Shown here: positions 40,216-48,745 of the stretch, piece by piece | How positions within the stretch are numbered: the stretch's first letter is position 1 | Layout of the letters: every line of letters begins with the position of its first letter | NCBI GenBank assembly: GCA_964569085.1 | Contig: CAZMTA010000016.1 | Coordinates: 26,115-90,114, forward strand | From: JAJCZZ01 sp964569085 | GTDB taxonomy: Bacteria > Gemmatimonadota > Gemmatimonadetes > Longimicrobiales > Gaopeijiaceae | DNA length: 64,000 nucleotides | Direction of reading: 5' to 3' | Program-made: the position numbers and the translations under genes | Notes under the pieces: model-generated | What the model was told of the DNA's origin: nothing | Database searches by the model: none | What the model saw: the letters and a program-made list of their open reading frames with translations, nothing else

Positions 40216-41544
40216 TCACGCCCCGGCTCCCCCGTAGACCCGCCCCAGGACCTCCCGGGCCGCCTCGGTGGTGCGGTCCAGGTCCTCCTCGGTGTGGGCC
40301 GTGGAGAGGAAGAGCGCCTCGAAGGGGCTGGGCGCCAGGTAGAAGCCCCGCTCCAGCATCCCGTGGAAGAAGCGCCCGAAGCGCTCCCGGTCCGAGCCCG
40401 ACGCCTCGGCCCACCCGTGGACCGGGGGAGAACGGAAGTGGAGGCTGGCCATGGCGCCCACCCGGTGCCAGGTGAGGTCCAGGCCCAGGTCCTCGAGCAC
40501 CGCGAGCACGCGCCGCTCCAGGTGCGCCCCCAGCTCCTCGAGGCGGTCGTAGAGCTCCGGGTGGTCCCGAAGGTGCGTGAGGGTCGCGATCCCGCCCGCC
40601 GTCGCCAGCGGGTTCCCCGAGAGGGTGCCGGCCTGGTAGACCTTCCCCTCCGGCGCGATCTGCTCCATGAGCTCGGCCTTCCCGCCGTAGGCGCCCACGG
40701 GGAGCCCGCCACCCAGGATCTTGCCCAGGGTCGTGAGGTCCGGGGTGACGCCGAAGCGCTCCTGCGCGCCGCCGGGAGCCAGGCGGAAGCCGGTCATGAC
40801 CTCGTCGAAGATCAGGACCGCGCCGTGCCGGTCGCAGAGGGAGCGGAGCCCCTCGAGGAAGCCCTCGACCGGGGGCACGCACCCCATGTTGCCCGCCACC
40901 GGCTCGACGATGACGCACGCCACCCCGCCGGGGTTGGCGTCGAAGAGCGCCTGCACCGAGTCCAGGTCGTTGTACTCGGCGACCAGGGTGTCCCGGGCCG
41001 TGCCCTCGGTGACGCCGGGGCTGGACGGGGCGCCGTGGGTGGCCGCGCCGGAGCCGGCCTCCACCAGGAAGGAGTCGCCGTGGCCGTGGTACCCGCCGCG
41101 GAACTTGATCATCACGTCCCGGCCGGTGGCGGCCCGCGCCAGGCGCACCGCGCTCATGGTGGCCTCGGTGCCGGAGTTCACCAGCCGGACCTTGTCCACC
41201 GACGGGACCATCTCCACCACCAGGTCGGCCAGCGTGACCTCGGCCTCGGTGGGGGCGCCGAAGGAGGTGCCCCGGGCCAGCGCCCGCTCCACGGCCTCCC
41301 GCACGTCGGGATGGTTGTGGCCCAGGAGCATGGGGCCCCACGAGCCCACGTAGTCCAGGTAGCGGTTGCCGTCCACGTCGTGGACGTACGCCCCCTCGGC
41401 GCGCTCGATGAAGACCGGGGTCCCGCCCACGCTCCCGAAGGCGCGCACCGGGCTGTTCACCCCGCCGGGGATGTGCCGCCCCGCCGCCTCGAAGAGCGCG
41501 CCGCTCCGCTCCAGTCCGCCTCCGCCGTGCTCCGTATCGCCCAT
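40216..41544 (-). CDS. hemL: Glutamate-1-semialdehyde 2,1-aminomutase
   Basis: HemL converts glutamate-1-semialdehyde to 5-aminolevulinate in the C5 heme route. The 442-residue class III PLP protein has PGGVNSPVRAFGSVGGTPVFI at the start, VNSGTEATMSAVRLARAATGR, KFRGGYHGHGDSFLVEAGSG, FDEVMTGFRLAPGGAQE and TLGKILGGGLPVGAYGGK with the PLP lysine. These are specific for HemL among class III transaminases. ATG 41544 begins MGDTEHGGGGLERSGALF. It lies 60 bases after hemD on the same strand. Confidence 0.96.
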   Translation of the reverse strand: MGDTEHGGGGLERSGALFEAAGRHIPGGVNSPVRAFGSVGGTPVFIERAEGAYVHDVDGNRYLDYVGSWGPMLLGHNHPDVREAVERALARGTSFGAPTEAEVTLADLVVEMVPSVDKVRLVNSGTEATMSAVRLARAATGRDVMIKFRGGYHGHGDSFLVEAGSGAATHGAPSSPGVTEGTARDTLVAEYNDLDSVQALFDANPGGVACVIVEPVAGNMGCVPPVEGFLEGLRSLCDRHGAVLIFDEVMTGFRLAPGGAQERFGVTPDLTTLGKILGGGLPVGAYGGKAELMEQIAPEGKVYQAGTLSGNPLATAGGIATLTHLRDHPELYDRLEELGAHLERRVLAVLEDLGLDLTWHRVGAMASLHFRSPPVHGWAEASGSDRERFGRFFHGMLERGFYLAPSPFEALFLSTAHTEEDLDRTTEAAREVLGRVYGGAGA

Positions 41545-41604
41545 GGGGCTCCTCTACCTCTTCTGGATGTGGTTCCGTTGTCGGGTCGGTCGACGCGCCG
41601 CGGG

Positions 41605-42429
41605 TCAGCCCGCGTCCCGGGCCCGGAGGACGTGGGCGGCCGCGCGGGCCACCCCCTCCAGGCTCGTCTCGTCGGCGGTGTGGATCCGCCAGCCGGCGGC
41701 TTCGGCGGCCTCGCCCGTGGTGGGGCCGATGACCGCGGCGGCCGCCCGCTCCCGGAGTCGCTCCAGCACCTCGGCCGGGAGCGCCCGGGCCAGCCCCTCG
41801 ACCGCCGACGGGCTGGTGAAGGTCACTACCCCCACAGCCCCCGTATCGATCAGCTCGGCGCACGCCACCGCGTCCAGCTCGTCGAGCTCGGTGCGGTACG
41901 CCTCCACCCGGTCCACCGCGTGGCCCGCCTCCCCGAAGAGGACGGGGATGGTGTCCGCCGCCCGGGGCGTGGTCGGGTAGAGGACCCGCAGACGCCGCCC
42001 CGCCGCCGCCGGGCCCGCGCGCTCCAGCACGGCCCGGGCCAGGGCCTCGCCCGTCCCCTCGGCCACCAGGTCCGGAGGCCAGCCGGCCTCCCGGGCGGCC
42101 CGGGCGGTCTTCTCCCCCACCACCGCCACCCCGGGTCCGCCGGGGGCCCGCCCCACCACGCCGGCCACGGCCTCGAGGGCCCGACGGCTGGTGAAGAGGA
42201 TCCAGTCGTAGTCGCCGGCGGTGTCGGCCAGACGACGGAGCGCCGCCGGGTCCTCCGGGGGCTCGAGGGACGTGGTGGACCAGTGGAGGACCGGCACGCC
42301 CAGGGCGCGGAGCGCGTCGCCCAGGCGCCCGTCGCGGGCGTCCTCGTCCCGGGTCACCACCGCGTGGACGGCCGGAGCGGGGCCGGCGGGGTCCGGGGCG
42401 GCGGGCCCCGGGTCCGCCGGGGTCGTCAT
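41605..42429 (-). CDS. hemD: Uroporphyrinogen-III synthase
   Basis: HemD closes hydroxymethylbilane to uroporphyrinogen III with inversion of ring D. The family is poorly conserved; the assignment uses VVTRDEDARDGRLGDALRALG at the start, YDWILFTSRRALEAV, VAVVGEKTARAAREAG, VLYPTTPRAADTIP, VVTFTSPSAVEGL and AAVIGPTTGEAAEAAGW, the usual sequence of stretches, plus position directly before hemL. ATG 42429 is preferred: the region further upstream to 42675 is unconserved and would overlap the phosphofructokinase promoter. Length 274 residues is normal. Confidence 0.88.
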   Translation of the reverse strand: MTTPADPGPAAPDPAGPAPAVHAVVTRDEDARDGRLGDALRALGVPVLHWSTTSLEPPEDPAALRRLADTAGDYDWILFTSRRALEAVAGVVGRAPGGPGVAVVGEKTARAAREAGWPPDLVAEGTGEALARAVLERAGPAAAGRRLRVLYPTTPRAADTIPVLFGEAGHAVDRVEAYRTELDELDAVACAELIDTGAVGVVTFTSPSAVEGLARALPAEVLERLRERAAAAVIGPTTGEAAEAAGWRIHTADETSLEGVARAAAHVLRARDAG

Positions 42430-42642
42430 GTCGTGGGGGGCTCCCACGACGCCCAGTCGCGGGGCGTCGGCATCTGGAAGAAGGTCTCCTGGAAGGAGCC
42501 GGGCTCGGGTTCGGCACGGCGCGATCGCCGCGCGGGCGGGAGGCCCGCCGCGGAAGTCGGCACGCGCTCGCCGCCCCACCGTAGGGCGCTCCGCGACGGC
42601 GGGCAACAGCTGCCCGCGGCTGGAGCCGGCGCACCAGGTCGC

Positions 42643-42648
42643 TAGCTT
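42643..42648 (+). promoter_or_regulatory. Candidate -10 element of the phosphofructokinase gene
   Basis: TAGCTT (followed by TCG), 38 bases before the ATG. No convincing -35 (CTGGAG at 17 bp). It lies in the 257-bp divergent gap with hemD. Confidence 0.35.
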
Positions 42649-42686
42649 TCGGGAACGGTCGAGCCCCACTTCCACCGGAGGCCAGC

Positions 42687-43880
42687 ATGTCCCACCGCGG
42701 CACCATCGCCATCCTCACCGGAGGCGGCGACGTCCCCGGGCTGAACCCCGCCATCCGCGCCGTCACCATCCGGGCCACCCGCGAGGGCTACCGGGTCCTC
42801 GGGATCCGCCGGGGCTGGCGGGGGCTGGTGGACCTGGTCCCCGATCCCGACGCCGACAACTCCGCCTCGGTGGTGGAGCTGTCGGAGGCGCTGGTCAACC
42901 GCGCCGGCCGCACCGGCGGCACCTTCCTCCACACCAGCCGGACCCGACCCAGCCACCTCCCCAGGGCCTTCGTGCCCTCGCATCTGGAGGACCGGTACGA
43001 CGACGACATCAACGACCTCACCCCCACGGTCCTGGAGAACCTGGACTTCCTGGGCGTGGACACGCTGATCCCCATCGGCGGGGACGACACCCTCTCCTAC
43101 GGGCACCGGCTCCACGAGGAGGGCGTCGGCGTCGTGGCCATCCCCAAGACCATGGACAACGACGTGGCGGGGACGGACTACTGCATCGGGTTCAGCACCT
43201 GCGTGACCCGCACCATCGAGCTGACCCACCGGCTGCGCACCTCCGCGGGGAGCCACGAGCGGATCCTACTCATCGAGGTCTTCGGGCGCTACGCCGGCTT
43301 CACCGCCCTGCTGCCCACCATGGCCGGCGCGGCGGACCGGTGCGTCATCCCCGAGGCGGAGGTGGACCCGGCGCACCTCACCGAGCTCCTGGTGAAGGAC
43401 CGGAGCCGGAATCCGTCGAACTACTCGGTCTGCCTCATCAGCGAGGGCGCCGTGCTCCGCGACGCCGACGACATGGTCTTCGAGAGCCACGAGACCGACC
43501 AGTTCGGCCACAAGAAGCTGGGCGGGGTCGGTGACCGCCTGGCCGAGCGGATCAAGGAGCTCACCCCGCGCTTCAACGGCGGGAAGCAGATCAACCTGGT
43601 GAACCAGCGACTGGGGTACCTGGTGCGCTCCGGGGACCCCGACGCCCTGGACTCCATCGTCCCCATGGCGTTCGGCAACCTGGCTCTGGACCTCATCCTG
43701 GAGAAGCGGAGCGGGCTCCTGGTGGCGGTGCGGAACGGAGTGTACGGACCCGTCCCGCTGGACGCCGTCATGGAGAAGAAGAAGGTGGACGTGGAGCTCT
43801 TCTACGACACCGAGCGGCTGCGGCCCAAGTACGACACCTTCCGCGGGATGCCGCTCTTCATCATGACGAGCCAGATGTAG
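42687..43880 (+). CDS. pfp: 6-phosphofructokinase, predicted PPi-dependent
   Basis: PFK phosphorylates fructose 6-phosphate in glycolysis. The 397-residue protein has TIAILTGGGDVPGLNPAIR at the start, DTLIPIGGDDTLSYG (GGDD at residues 131-134) and VVAIPKTMDNDVAGTDYCIGF (PKTMDND at 153-159). ATP-using PFKs have GGDGS and PGTIDND; an aspartate in GGDD with a lysine in PKT is the published mark of pyrophosphate-using enzymes, because those side chains fill the adenosine site. ERILLIEVFGRYAGF and SEGAVL are shared by both. So a PPi donor is inferred; such enzymes are also reversible. ATG 42687 follows CACCGGAGG. Confidence 0.85.
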   Translation: MSHRGTIAILTGGGDVPGLNPAIRAVTIRATREGYRVLGIRRGWRGLVDLVPDPDADNSASVVELSEALVNRAGRTGGTFLHTSRTRPSHLPRAFVPSHLEDRYDDDINDLTPTVLENLDFLGVDTLIPIGGDDTLSYGHRLHEEGVGVVAIPKTMDNDVAGTDYCIGFSTCVTRTIELTHRLRTSAGSHERILLIEVFGRYAGFTALLPTMAGAADRCVIPEAEVDPAHLTELLVKDRSRNPSNYSVCLISEGAVLRDADDMVFESHETDQFGHKKLGGVGDRLAERIKELTPRFNGGKQINLVNQRLGYLVRSGDPDALDSIVPMAFGNLALDLILEKRSGLLVAVRNGVYGPVPLDAVMEKKKVDVELFYDTERLRPKYDTFRGMPLFIMTSQM

Positions 43881-44076
43881 GGCGCGGGGCGGGCGGGACG
43901 AGGGTCGGTGGGGCCGGCAGCCCTCGAGCCGAGGATCGGTACGGGAGGGCGGGAGGGCCGGGTAGGGGCGGGCGGGCGAGATCGGTCGATCGACGTCGGA
44001 GGGCGGGCGGGCGGACGGGAGCGGACGGGCCGGGGAGGCGTGCGGACCGCTCGGCCGTGCGGCGGTGCGGACGACC

Positions 44077-44249
44077 CTGAAAACGCAGCCAGGGATGGAT
44101 GCGCGTACCGTGCTGGCTGCGTTTGCGGCGCCATACGCTGACTTCGCAGCCCGGGTCGGCGGCCCGTCCGGACGCTGGCTGCGTTCACGGCCGCATGCGC
44201 TGACTTCGCAGCCCACACCCCCGGAAAGCCCATCCCTGGCTGCATTGTC
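44077..44249. repeat. Three-unit palindromic repeat array B, period 61-62 bp
   Basis: CTGACTTCGC at 44138 and 44200 (a worn copy, CTGAAAACGC, at 44077) and CTGGCTGC at 44113, 44175 and 44236: spacing 61/62 and 62/61, exactly as in array A. Cores again form GGCTGCG/CGCAGCC inverted repeats; the 21-base first spacer matches that of array A at 13 positions. It occupies part of the 617-bp gap between the PFK gene and glgP; the rest of the gap is GC-rich, low-complexity sequence where I see no gene. Confidence 0.85.
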
Positions 44250-44452
44250 CGCGCCGGCCTGCCGGCAGCGCCGTGCCCCGGGGGGCAGGAGGGGCTCACG
44301 GGCGGCCTCCAGGCGCCCCCCGGGGGCCCCACCACCCCCTCCGCCACCCGAAAAATCCCCACCTCCCCCGGGCGCCGGAATACCCCGATCGGCCGACCGC
44401 CCACCCCCGCCCCCACCGACCCATCCCCTCCTCCACGTGTAGCACGGGGTGG

Positions 44453-44458
44453 TATCTT
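44453..44458 (+). promoter_or_regulatory. Candidate -10 element of glgP
   Basis: TATCTT (followed by TCG), 40 bases before the glgP ATG. No clear -35. Confidence 0.3.
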
Positions 44459-44497
44459 TCGCCCCCGCCCGACCCCTCCACCCTCCCGCCGTCCCAC

Positions 44498-46696
44498 ATG
44501 ACCCACGAAGGCACCTTCCCCTACCTCCCCGAGCGCCTGAGCGGCCTGGCCGAGCTGGCCCACAACCTCTGGTGGCGGTGGGATCGTCGCGCCCGGACCC
44601 TCATGCGGACCATCGATCCGCCCCTCTGGTCCCAGACGCGGCACAACCCGGTGGCCATGCTCAAGGCGGCGAACCCCACGCGGCTCGCCCACCTGGCCCA
44701 GGACGAGGACTTCCTGGAGCTCTACGACCGGGTCATGACCGACCTGCGCCGGGTCACGGAGGGCGGCGGCTCCTGGTTCCGGGAGCGCTTCCCCGAGCTG
44801 GGCGACGATCCGGTCGCCTACTTCTGCGCCGAGTTCGGGCTGCACAACTCGATCCCCATCTACTCCGGGGGCCTGGGCGTCCTCGCCGGGGACCACTGCA
44901 AGTCGGCCTCGGACCTGGGCGTGCCCTTCGTGGGCGTGGGGCTCCTGTACTCCCGGGGCTACTTCGACCAGGTGGTGAACCTGGACGGGTGGCAGGAGAA
45001 CGCCGACGAGACCTTCGACCACGACATAATGCCGCTGGTGCGCCTCACCGGCCCCGGGGGCTCGCACCGCATCACGGTGCTGGAGACCGACGGCCGCGAC
45101 GTGGCCATCGGCGCCTGGCGGCTGGACGCGGGCAACACCCGCCTCTACCTCCTGGACACGGACCTGGAGGAGAACGACCCCCGGGACCGGCAGCTCACCT
45201 ACACGCTCTACGGCGGCGGCAGCGAGTACCGCCTCAAGCAGGAGTGGATCCTGGGCGTGGGCGGCGTGCGCGTCCTCCGCGCCCTGGGCGTCACCCCCGG
45301 CGCCTGGCACGCCAACGAGGGCCACGCGGCCTTCATGATGGTGGAGCGCCTCCGCGAGGAGCTGGCGGGGGGCACCGGCTGGAGCGAGGCCGTGGGGAAG
45401 GTGCGGGCCCGCTCGGTCTTCACCACCCACACCCCGGTCCCCGCGGGCCACGACGTCTTCCCGCCGGACCTCATGCGGGAGGTCTGCGGCGCCTACCCGG
45501 CCGGCCTGGGCATCGACGAAGCCACCTTCCTCGGGCTGGGCGACCACCCGGGCCACGACGACGACGGCTTCCACATGACCGCCCTGGCCATCCGCCTGGC
45601 GGCCCACGTGAACGGCGTCTCCCAGCGACACGGCCAGGTCAGCCGCCACCTCTGGACGTCGCTCTGGCCGGGCCGGGAGGCCTCGGAGATCCCCATCGGC
45701 GCGGTGACCAACGGCGTGCACCTGGGCTCGTGGATGTCCCACCACCACATGGCCCTCCTGGACGAGCTCTTCGGCGAGGGCTGGGAGGCCGACCCGCCCA
45801 CGGGTGACGCCTGGAAGCGCATCGCCGAGCTGGACGACCGCGCGGTGTGGGAGGCCCACATGCGCCTGAAGAAGGGGCTGCTGGCCTTCTGCCGGGAGCA
45901 GGCGAGGTCACGCTGGACCACGCTCTGGAAGGAGTCGGCCCACCTGGTGGGCTCGGGGACGCTGCTCTCGCCCGAGCCCCTCACCCTGGGCTTCGCCCGG
46001 CGCTTCGCCACGTACAAGCGCGGCGCGCTCCTGTTCGACGACGAGGCGCGGCTGGCCGAGCTCCTCACCGACCTGCGCCGTCCGGTCCAGCTCGTCTTCG
46101 CCGGGAAGGCCCACCCCGCCGACGACGAGGGCAAGCGGGTGCTCCAGCGCGTCTGGCGCGCCACCCGGGACCCCCGCTTCGAGGGGCGGGTGGCCTTCAT
46201 CGAGGACTACGACCTCCACGTGGCGCACCGCCTGGTGCAGGGCGTGGACCTCTGGCTCAACGTCCCCCGGGTGCCCAAGGAGGCCTCGGGCACCAGCGGC
46301 ATGAAGGCGGCCCTGAACTTCGTGCCCCAGCTCAGCACGCTGGACGGCTGGTGGGCCGAGGGCTTCAACGGCGACAACGGGTGGGCCCTCCCCCTGGCCG
46401 AAGGCACCCCCGAGGAGGTGGACGCCCACGACCGCCGCGAGCTCTTCGAGATCCTCGAGCGCGAGGTCGTGCCCGCCTACTACGACCGGGACGAGGAGGA
46501 CCTGCCGCGGAAGTGGATCCGGATGATGAAGTCCGCCATGACGGTGGGCGGCCGGACTTTCACCACCGGGCGGATGGTCCAGGACTACGCCGAGCGCTAC
46601 TACGCCAAGGCGCTCCGGGGCAACGGGGGGCCGGACGACCGGCCCGTCTTCCCGGAGCCGGGCTTCGTGGAGACCGCGGGGATCGGGGGAGACTGA
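44498..46696 (+). CDS. glgP: Alpha-glucan phosphorylase (with N-terminal DUF3417)
   Basis: The enzyme cleaves alpha-1,4-glucan with phosphate to release glucose 1-phosphate. The 732-residue protein starts with the DUF3417 region (LPERLSGLAELAHNLWWRWDRRA) seen in the GlgP group of actinobacteria and deep-branching phyla, then YFCAEFGLHNSIPIYSGGLGVLAGDHCKSASDLG. FTTHTPVPAGHD, NGVHLGSW and the PLP-lysine region EASGTSGMKAALNFVPQLSTLDGWWAEG are present. ATG 44498 begins homology; the in-frame extension to 44273 runs through low-complexity sequence. It converges with glgB. Confidence 0.93.
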   Translation: MTHEGTFPYLPERLSGLAELAHNLWWRWDRRARTLMRTIDPPLWSQTRHNPVAMLKAANPTRLAHLAQDEDFLELYDRVMTDLRRVTEGGGSWFRERFPELGDDPVAYFCAEFGLHNSIPIYSGGLGVLAGDHCKSASDLGVPFVGVGLLYSRGYFDQVVNLDGWQENADETFDHDIMPLVRLTGPGGSHRITVLETDGRDVAIGAWRLDAGNTRLYLLDTDLEENDPRDRQLTYTLYGGGSEYRLKQEWILGVGGVRVLRALGVTPGAWHANEGHAAFMMVERLREELAGGTGWSEAVGKVRARSVFTTHTPVPAGHDVFPPDLMREVCGAYPAGLGIDEATFLGLGDHPGHDDDGFHMTALAIRLAAHVNGVSQRHGQVSRHLWTSLWPGREASEIPIGAVTNGVHLGSWMSHHHMALLDELFGEGWEADPPTGDAWKRIAELDDRAVWEAHMRLKKGLLAFCREQARSRWTTLWKESAHLVGSGTLLSPEPLTLGFARRFATYKRGALLFDDEARLAELLTDLRRPVQLVFAGKAHPADDEGKRVLQRVWRATRDPRFEGRVAFIEDYDLHVAHRLVQGVDLWLNVPRVPKEASGTSGMKAALNFVPQLSTLDGWWAEGFNGDNGWALPLAEGTPEEVDAHDRRELFEILEREVVPAYYDRDEEDLPRKWIRMMKSAMTVGGRTFTTGRMVQDYAERYYAKALRGNGGPDDRPVFPEPGFVETAGIGGD

Positions 46697-46704
46697 CGGA
46701 GGGG

Positions 46705-46730
46705 CGGGCGGCCCGGGGCCGGACCGCCCG
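46705..46730. terminator. Hairpin between convergent glgP and glgB
   Basis: CGGGCGG (46705-46711) pairs with CCGCCCG (46724-46730), 12-base loop, no T-tract. Possible two-way terminator in the 46-bp gap. Confidence 0.35.
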
Positions 46731-46742
46731 GGAAGCGGCCCC

Positions 46743-48623
46743 CTACCCCACCCGCTCCAGCGCCACCGCCGACAGCCCGGGCAGCCGGAGCGTGACCGAG
46801 TGGGCGTGCTCCGCCACCGGCACCGCCTCGGCCTCCACCTCCGGCTCCACCAGCGTGTCCCAGCCGCCGTAGACGGCGGCGTCGGTGTTGAGGACCACGC
46901 GCCAGCGGCCCGCGTCGGGCACGGGCATCCGCCAGCCCTCGCGCGTGACCGGCGTGAAGTTGGCCCCCACCACGACCGCGTCCCTCCGCCCGGGCGCCCA
47001 GCGGGCCCAGGCCAGGGTGGAGTGCTCGGCGTCCCGGGCGTTCAGCCACTGGAAGCCCTCGGGGCGGAAGTCCAGCTCGTGGAGCGCCGGGCGCTCCCGG
47101 TACAGCCGGTTCAGGTCCCCCACCAGGCGGCGCACCCCCGCGTGGCCCGCCTCCTCCTCCAGCCCCCAGTCCAGCTCCTCCCGCACGGCCCACTCGTCGG
47201 GGGCCGCCAGCTCCTGCCCCATGAAGAGCAGCTTCTTCCCCGGGTGGAGCCACTGCCACGCAAGGAGGAGGCGGACGTGGGCGAGCTTCTGCGCGGCGTC
47301 GCCGGGCATCTTCCCCAGGAGCGTGCCCTTCCCGTGGACCACCTCGTCGTGGGAGAGGGGGAGGAGGAAGCGCTCGCTCCAGGCGTAGTGCAGGCTGAAG
47401 ATCAGCTTCTCGTGGTGGTGCGTCCGGTGGACCGGCTCCTCCCCGAAGACGTCCAGGGTGTCGTTCATCCACCCCAGGTTCCACTTCTCGTCGAAGCCCA
47501 GCCCGCCGTCGCCGGTGGCCCGGGTCACGCCGTCCCACGCCGTGGACTCCTCGGCCACGACCAGGGCGCCGGGGACCTCCTCGTGCACGGCGTCGTTGAG
47601 GGCCCGGAGGAAGGCGACGGCGTCGGGGTTCGTGTTGCCGCCCTCGGCGTTGGGCGTCCACTCGCCCTCGCCCCGGGAGTAGTCCAGGTAGAGCATGCTG
47701 GCCACGGCGTCCACACGGAGGCCGTCCACGTGGAACTCCTGGAGCCAGTAGAGCGCGGAGGAGACCAGGAAGGAGCGCACGGCGCCCCGGGCGTAGTCGA
47801 AGGTCAGCGTGCCCCAGTCCGGGTGCTCGGCGGCCCGTGCGTCCTCCGGCTCGAAGAGGGGCGCGCCGTCGAAGCGGGCCAGCGCGTGCTCGTCCCGGGC
47901 GAAGTGGCCGGGGACGAAGTCCAGGAAGACCCCCAGGCCGAGCTGATGGGCGCGGTCCACGAAGTAGCGCAGGTCGTCGGGGCCGCCGTACCGCCCCGTG
48001 GGCGCGAAGAAGCCGGTGGGCTGGTAGCCCCAGCTCTCGTCCAGGGGGTGCTCGGTGAGGGGGAGCAGCTCCACGTGGGTGAAGCCCAGGTCCCGCACGT
48101 ACGGAAGAAGGGCGTCGGCCAGGGCCCGGTAGCCCAGCCAGGTCCCGTCGCCGTGGCGGCGCCACGAGCCGGCGTGGACCTCGTACACGCTCTGGGGGGC
48201 GTCCCCCGCCTGGCGCCGGGCCCGCTCGGCCAGCCAGTCCGCGTCGTGCCACCCGTGGCCCGGCGCCCGGGGGACGAGCGAGGCCGTGGCGGGGCGCACC
48301 TCGGCGCGCCGGGCGAAGGGATCGGCCTTGTCCGCCGTCCGGCCGTCGGCGCCCTCCACCCGGAGCTTGTAGCGGGCCCCGGCCCCGGCGCCCTCCACCA
48401 CCCCGGCCCACACCCCCGTGTCGCCCACCGGCTCCAGGGCGTCCCGCCCCCCCGACCAGCCGTTGAACTCGCCCACCACCGAGACGCCCCGGGCGCGCGG
48501 TGCCCACACCGCGAAGCGGTGCCCGGCCCCGCCCTCCACGGCATGGGGTCCGAAGAGCTCCCAGGCCCGCCGCTCCTCGCCGCGGAGGAAGGCGGCGATG
48601 CGGTCCGCGTCCAGATCGGTCAC
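46743..48623 (-). CDS. glgB: 1,4-alpha-glucan branching enzyme
   Basis: GlgB moves glucan segments to form alpha-1,6 branches in glycogen. The 626-residue GH13 protein has an N-terminal CBM48 region (HRFAVWAPRARGVSVVGEFNGW), then SVYEVHAGSWRR, FTHVELLPLTEHPLDESWGYQPTGF, the nucleophile in FHVDGLRVDAVASMLYLDYSR, the acid in VVAEESTAWDGVT and LPLSHDEVVHGKGTLLGKMPGD. KLLFMGQELAAPDEW is standard. GTG 48623 was chosen because VTDLDADRIAAFLRGEERR begins the usual N-terminus; the in-frame ATG at 48731 would lie within the glgA promoter region. Divergent from glgA. Confidence 0.95.
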   Translation of the reverse strand: MTDLDADRIAAFLRGEERRAWELFGPHAVEGGAGHRFAVWAPRARGVSVVGEFNGWSGGRDALEPVGDTGVWAGVVEGAGAGARYKLRVEGADGRTADKADPFARRAEVRPATASLVPRAPGHGWHDADWLAERARRQAGDAPQSVYEVHAGSWRRHGDGTWLGYRALADALLPYVRDLGFTHVELLPLTEHPLDESWGYQPTGFFAPTGRYGGPDDLRYFVDRAHQLGLGVFLDFVPGHFARDEHALARFDGAPLFEPEDARAAEHPDWGTLTFDYARGAVRSFLVSSALYWLQEFHVDGLRVDAVASMLYLDYSRGEGEWTPNAEGGNTNPDAVAFLRALNDAVHEEVPGALVVAEESTAWDGVTRATGDGGLGFDEKWNLGWMNDTLDVFGEEPVHRTHHHEKLIFSLHYAWSERFLLPLSHDEVVHGKGTLLGKMPGDAAQKLAHVRLLLAWQWLHPGKKLLFMGQELAAPDEWAVREELDWGLEEEAGHAGVRRLVGDLNRLYRERPALHELDFRPEGFQWLNARDAEHSTLAWARWAPGRRDAVVVGANFTPVTREGWRMPVPDAGRWRVVLNTDAAVYGGWDTLVEPEVEAEAVPVAEHAHSVTLRLPGLSAVALERVG

Positions 48624-48745
48624 GGGCGCGCCACGGGGGTCGGAACGCTGGAGGGTGTCATGGTGTCGGGGCAGGCGGGGGAATACTCTAGGGGCTCGGG
48701 CGGAACGTCCGTCTGAACATACGACTCGCACGGGGAGAGACCACG

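Noticed and set aside
42430..42675. Longer HemD with extra N-terminal residues
   Set aside because: The extra stretch is unconserved and overlaps the candidate PFK promoter; ATG 42429 fits the family start.
44065..44442. Short open frames across array B (and similar ones across array A) as genes
   Set aside because: Their apparent protein repeats are simply translations of the 61/62-bp DNA repeats; no ribosome site or conserved start.
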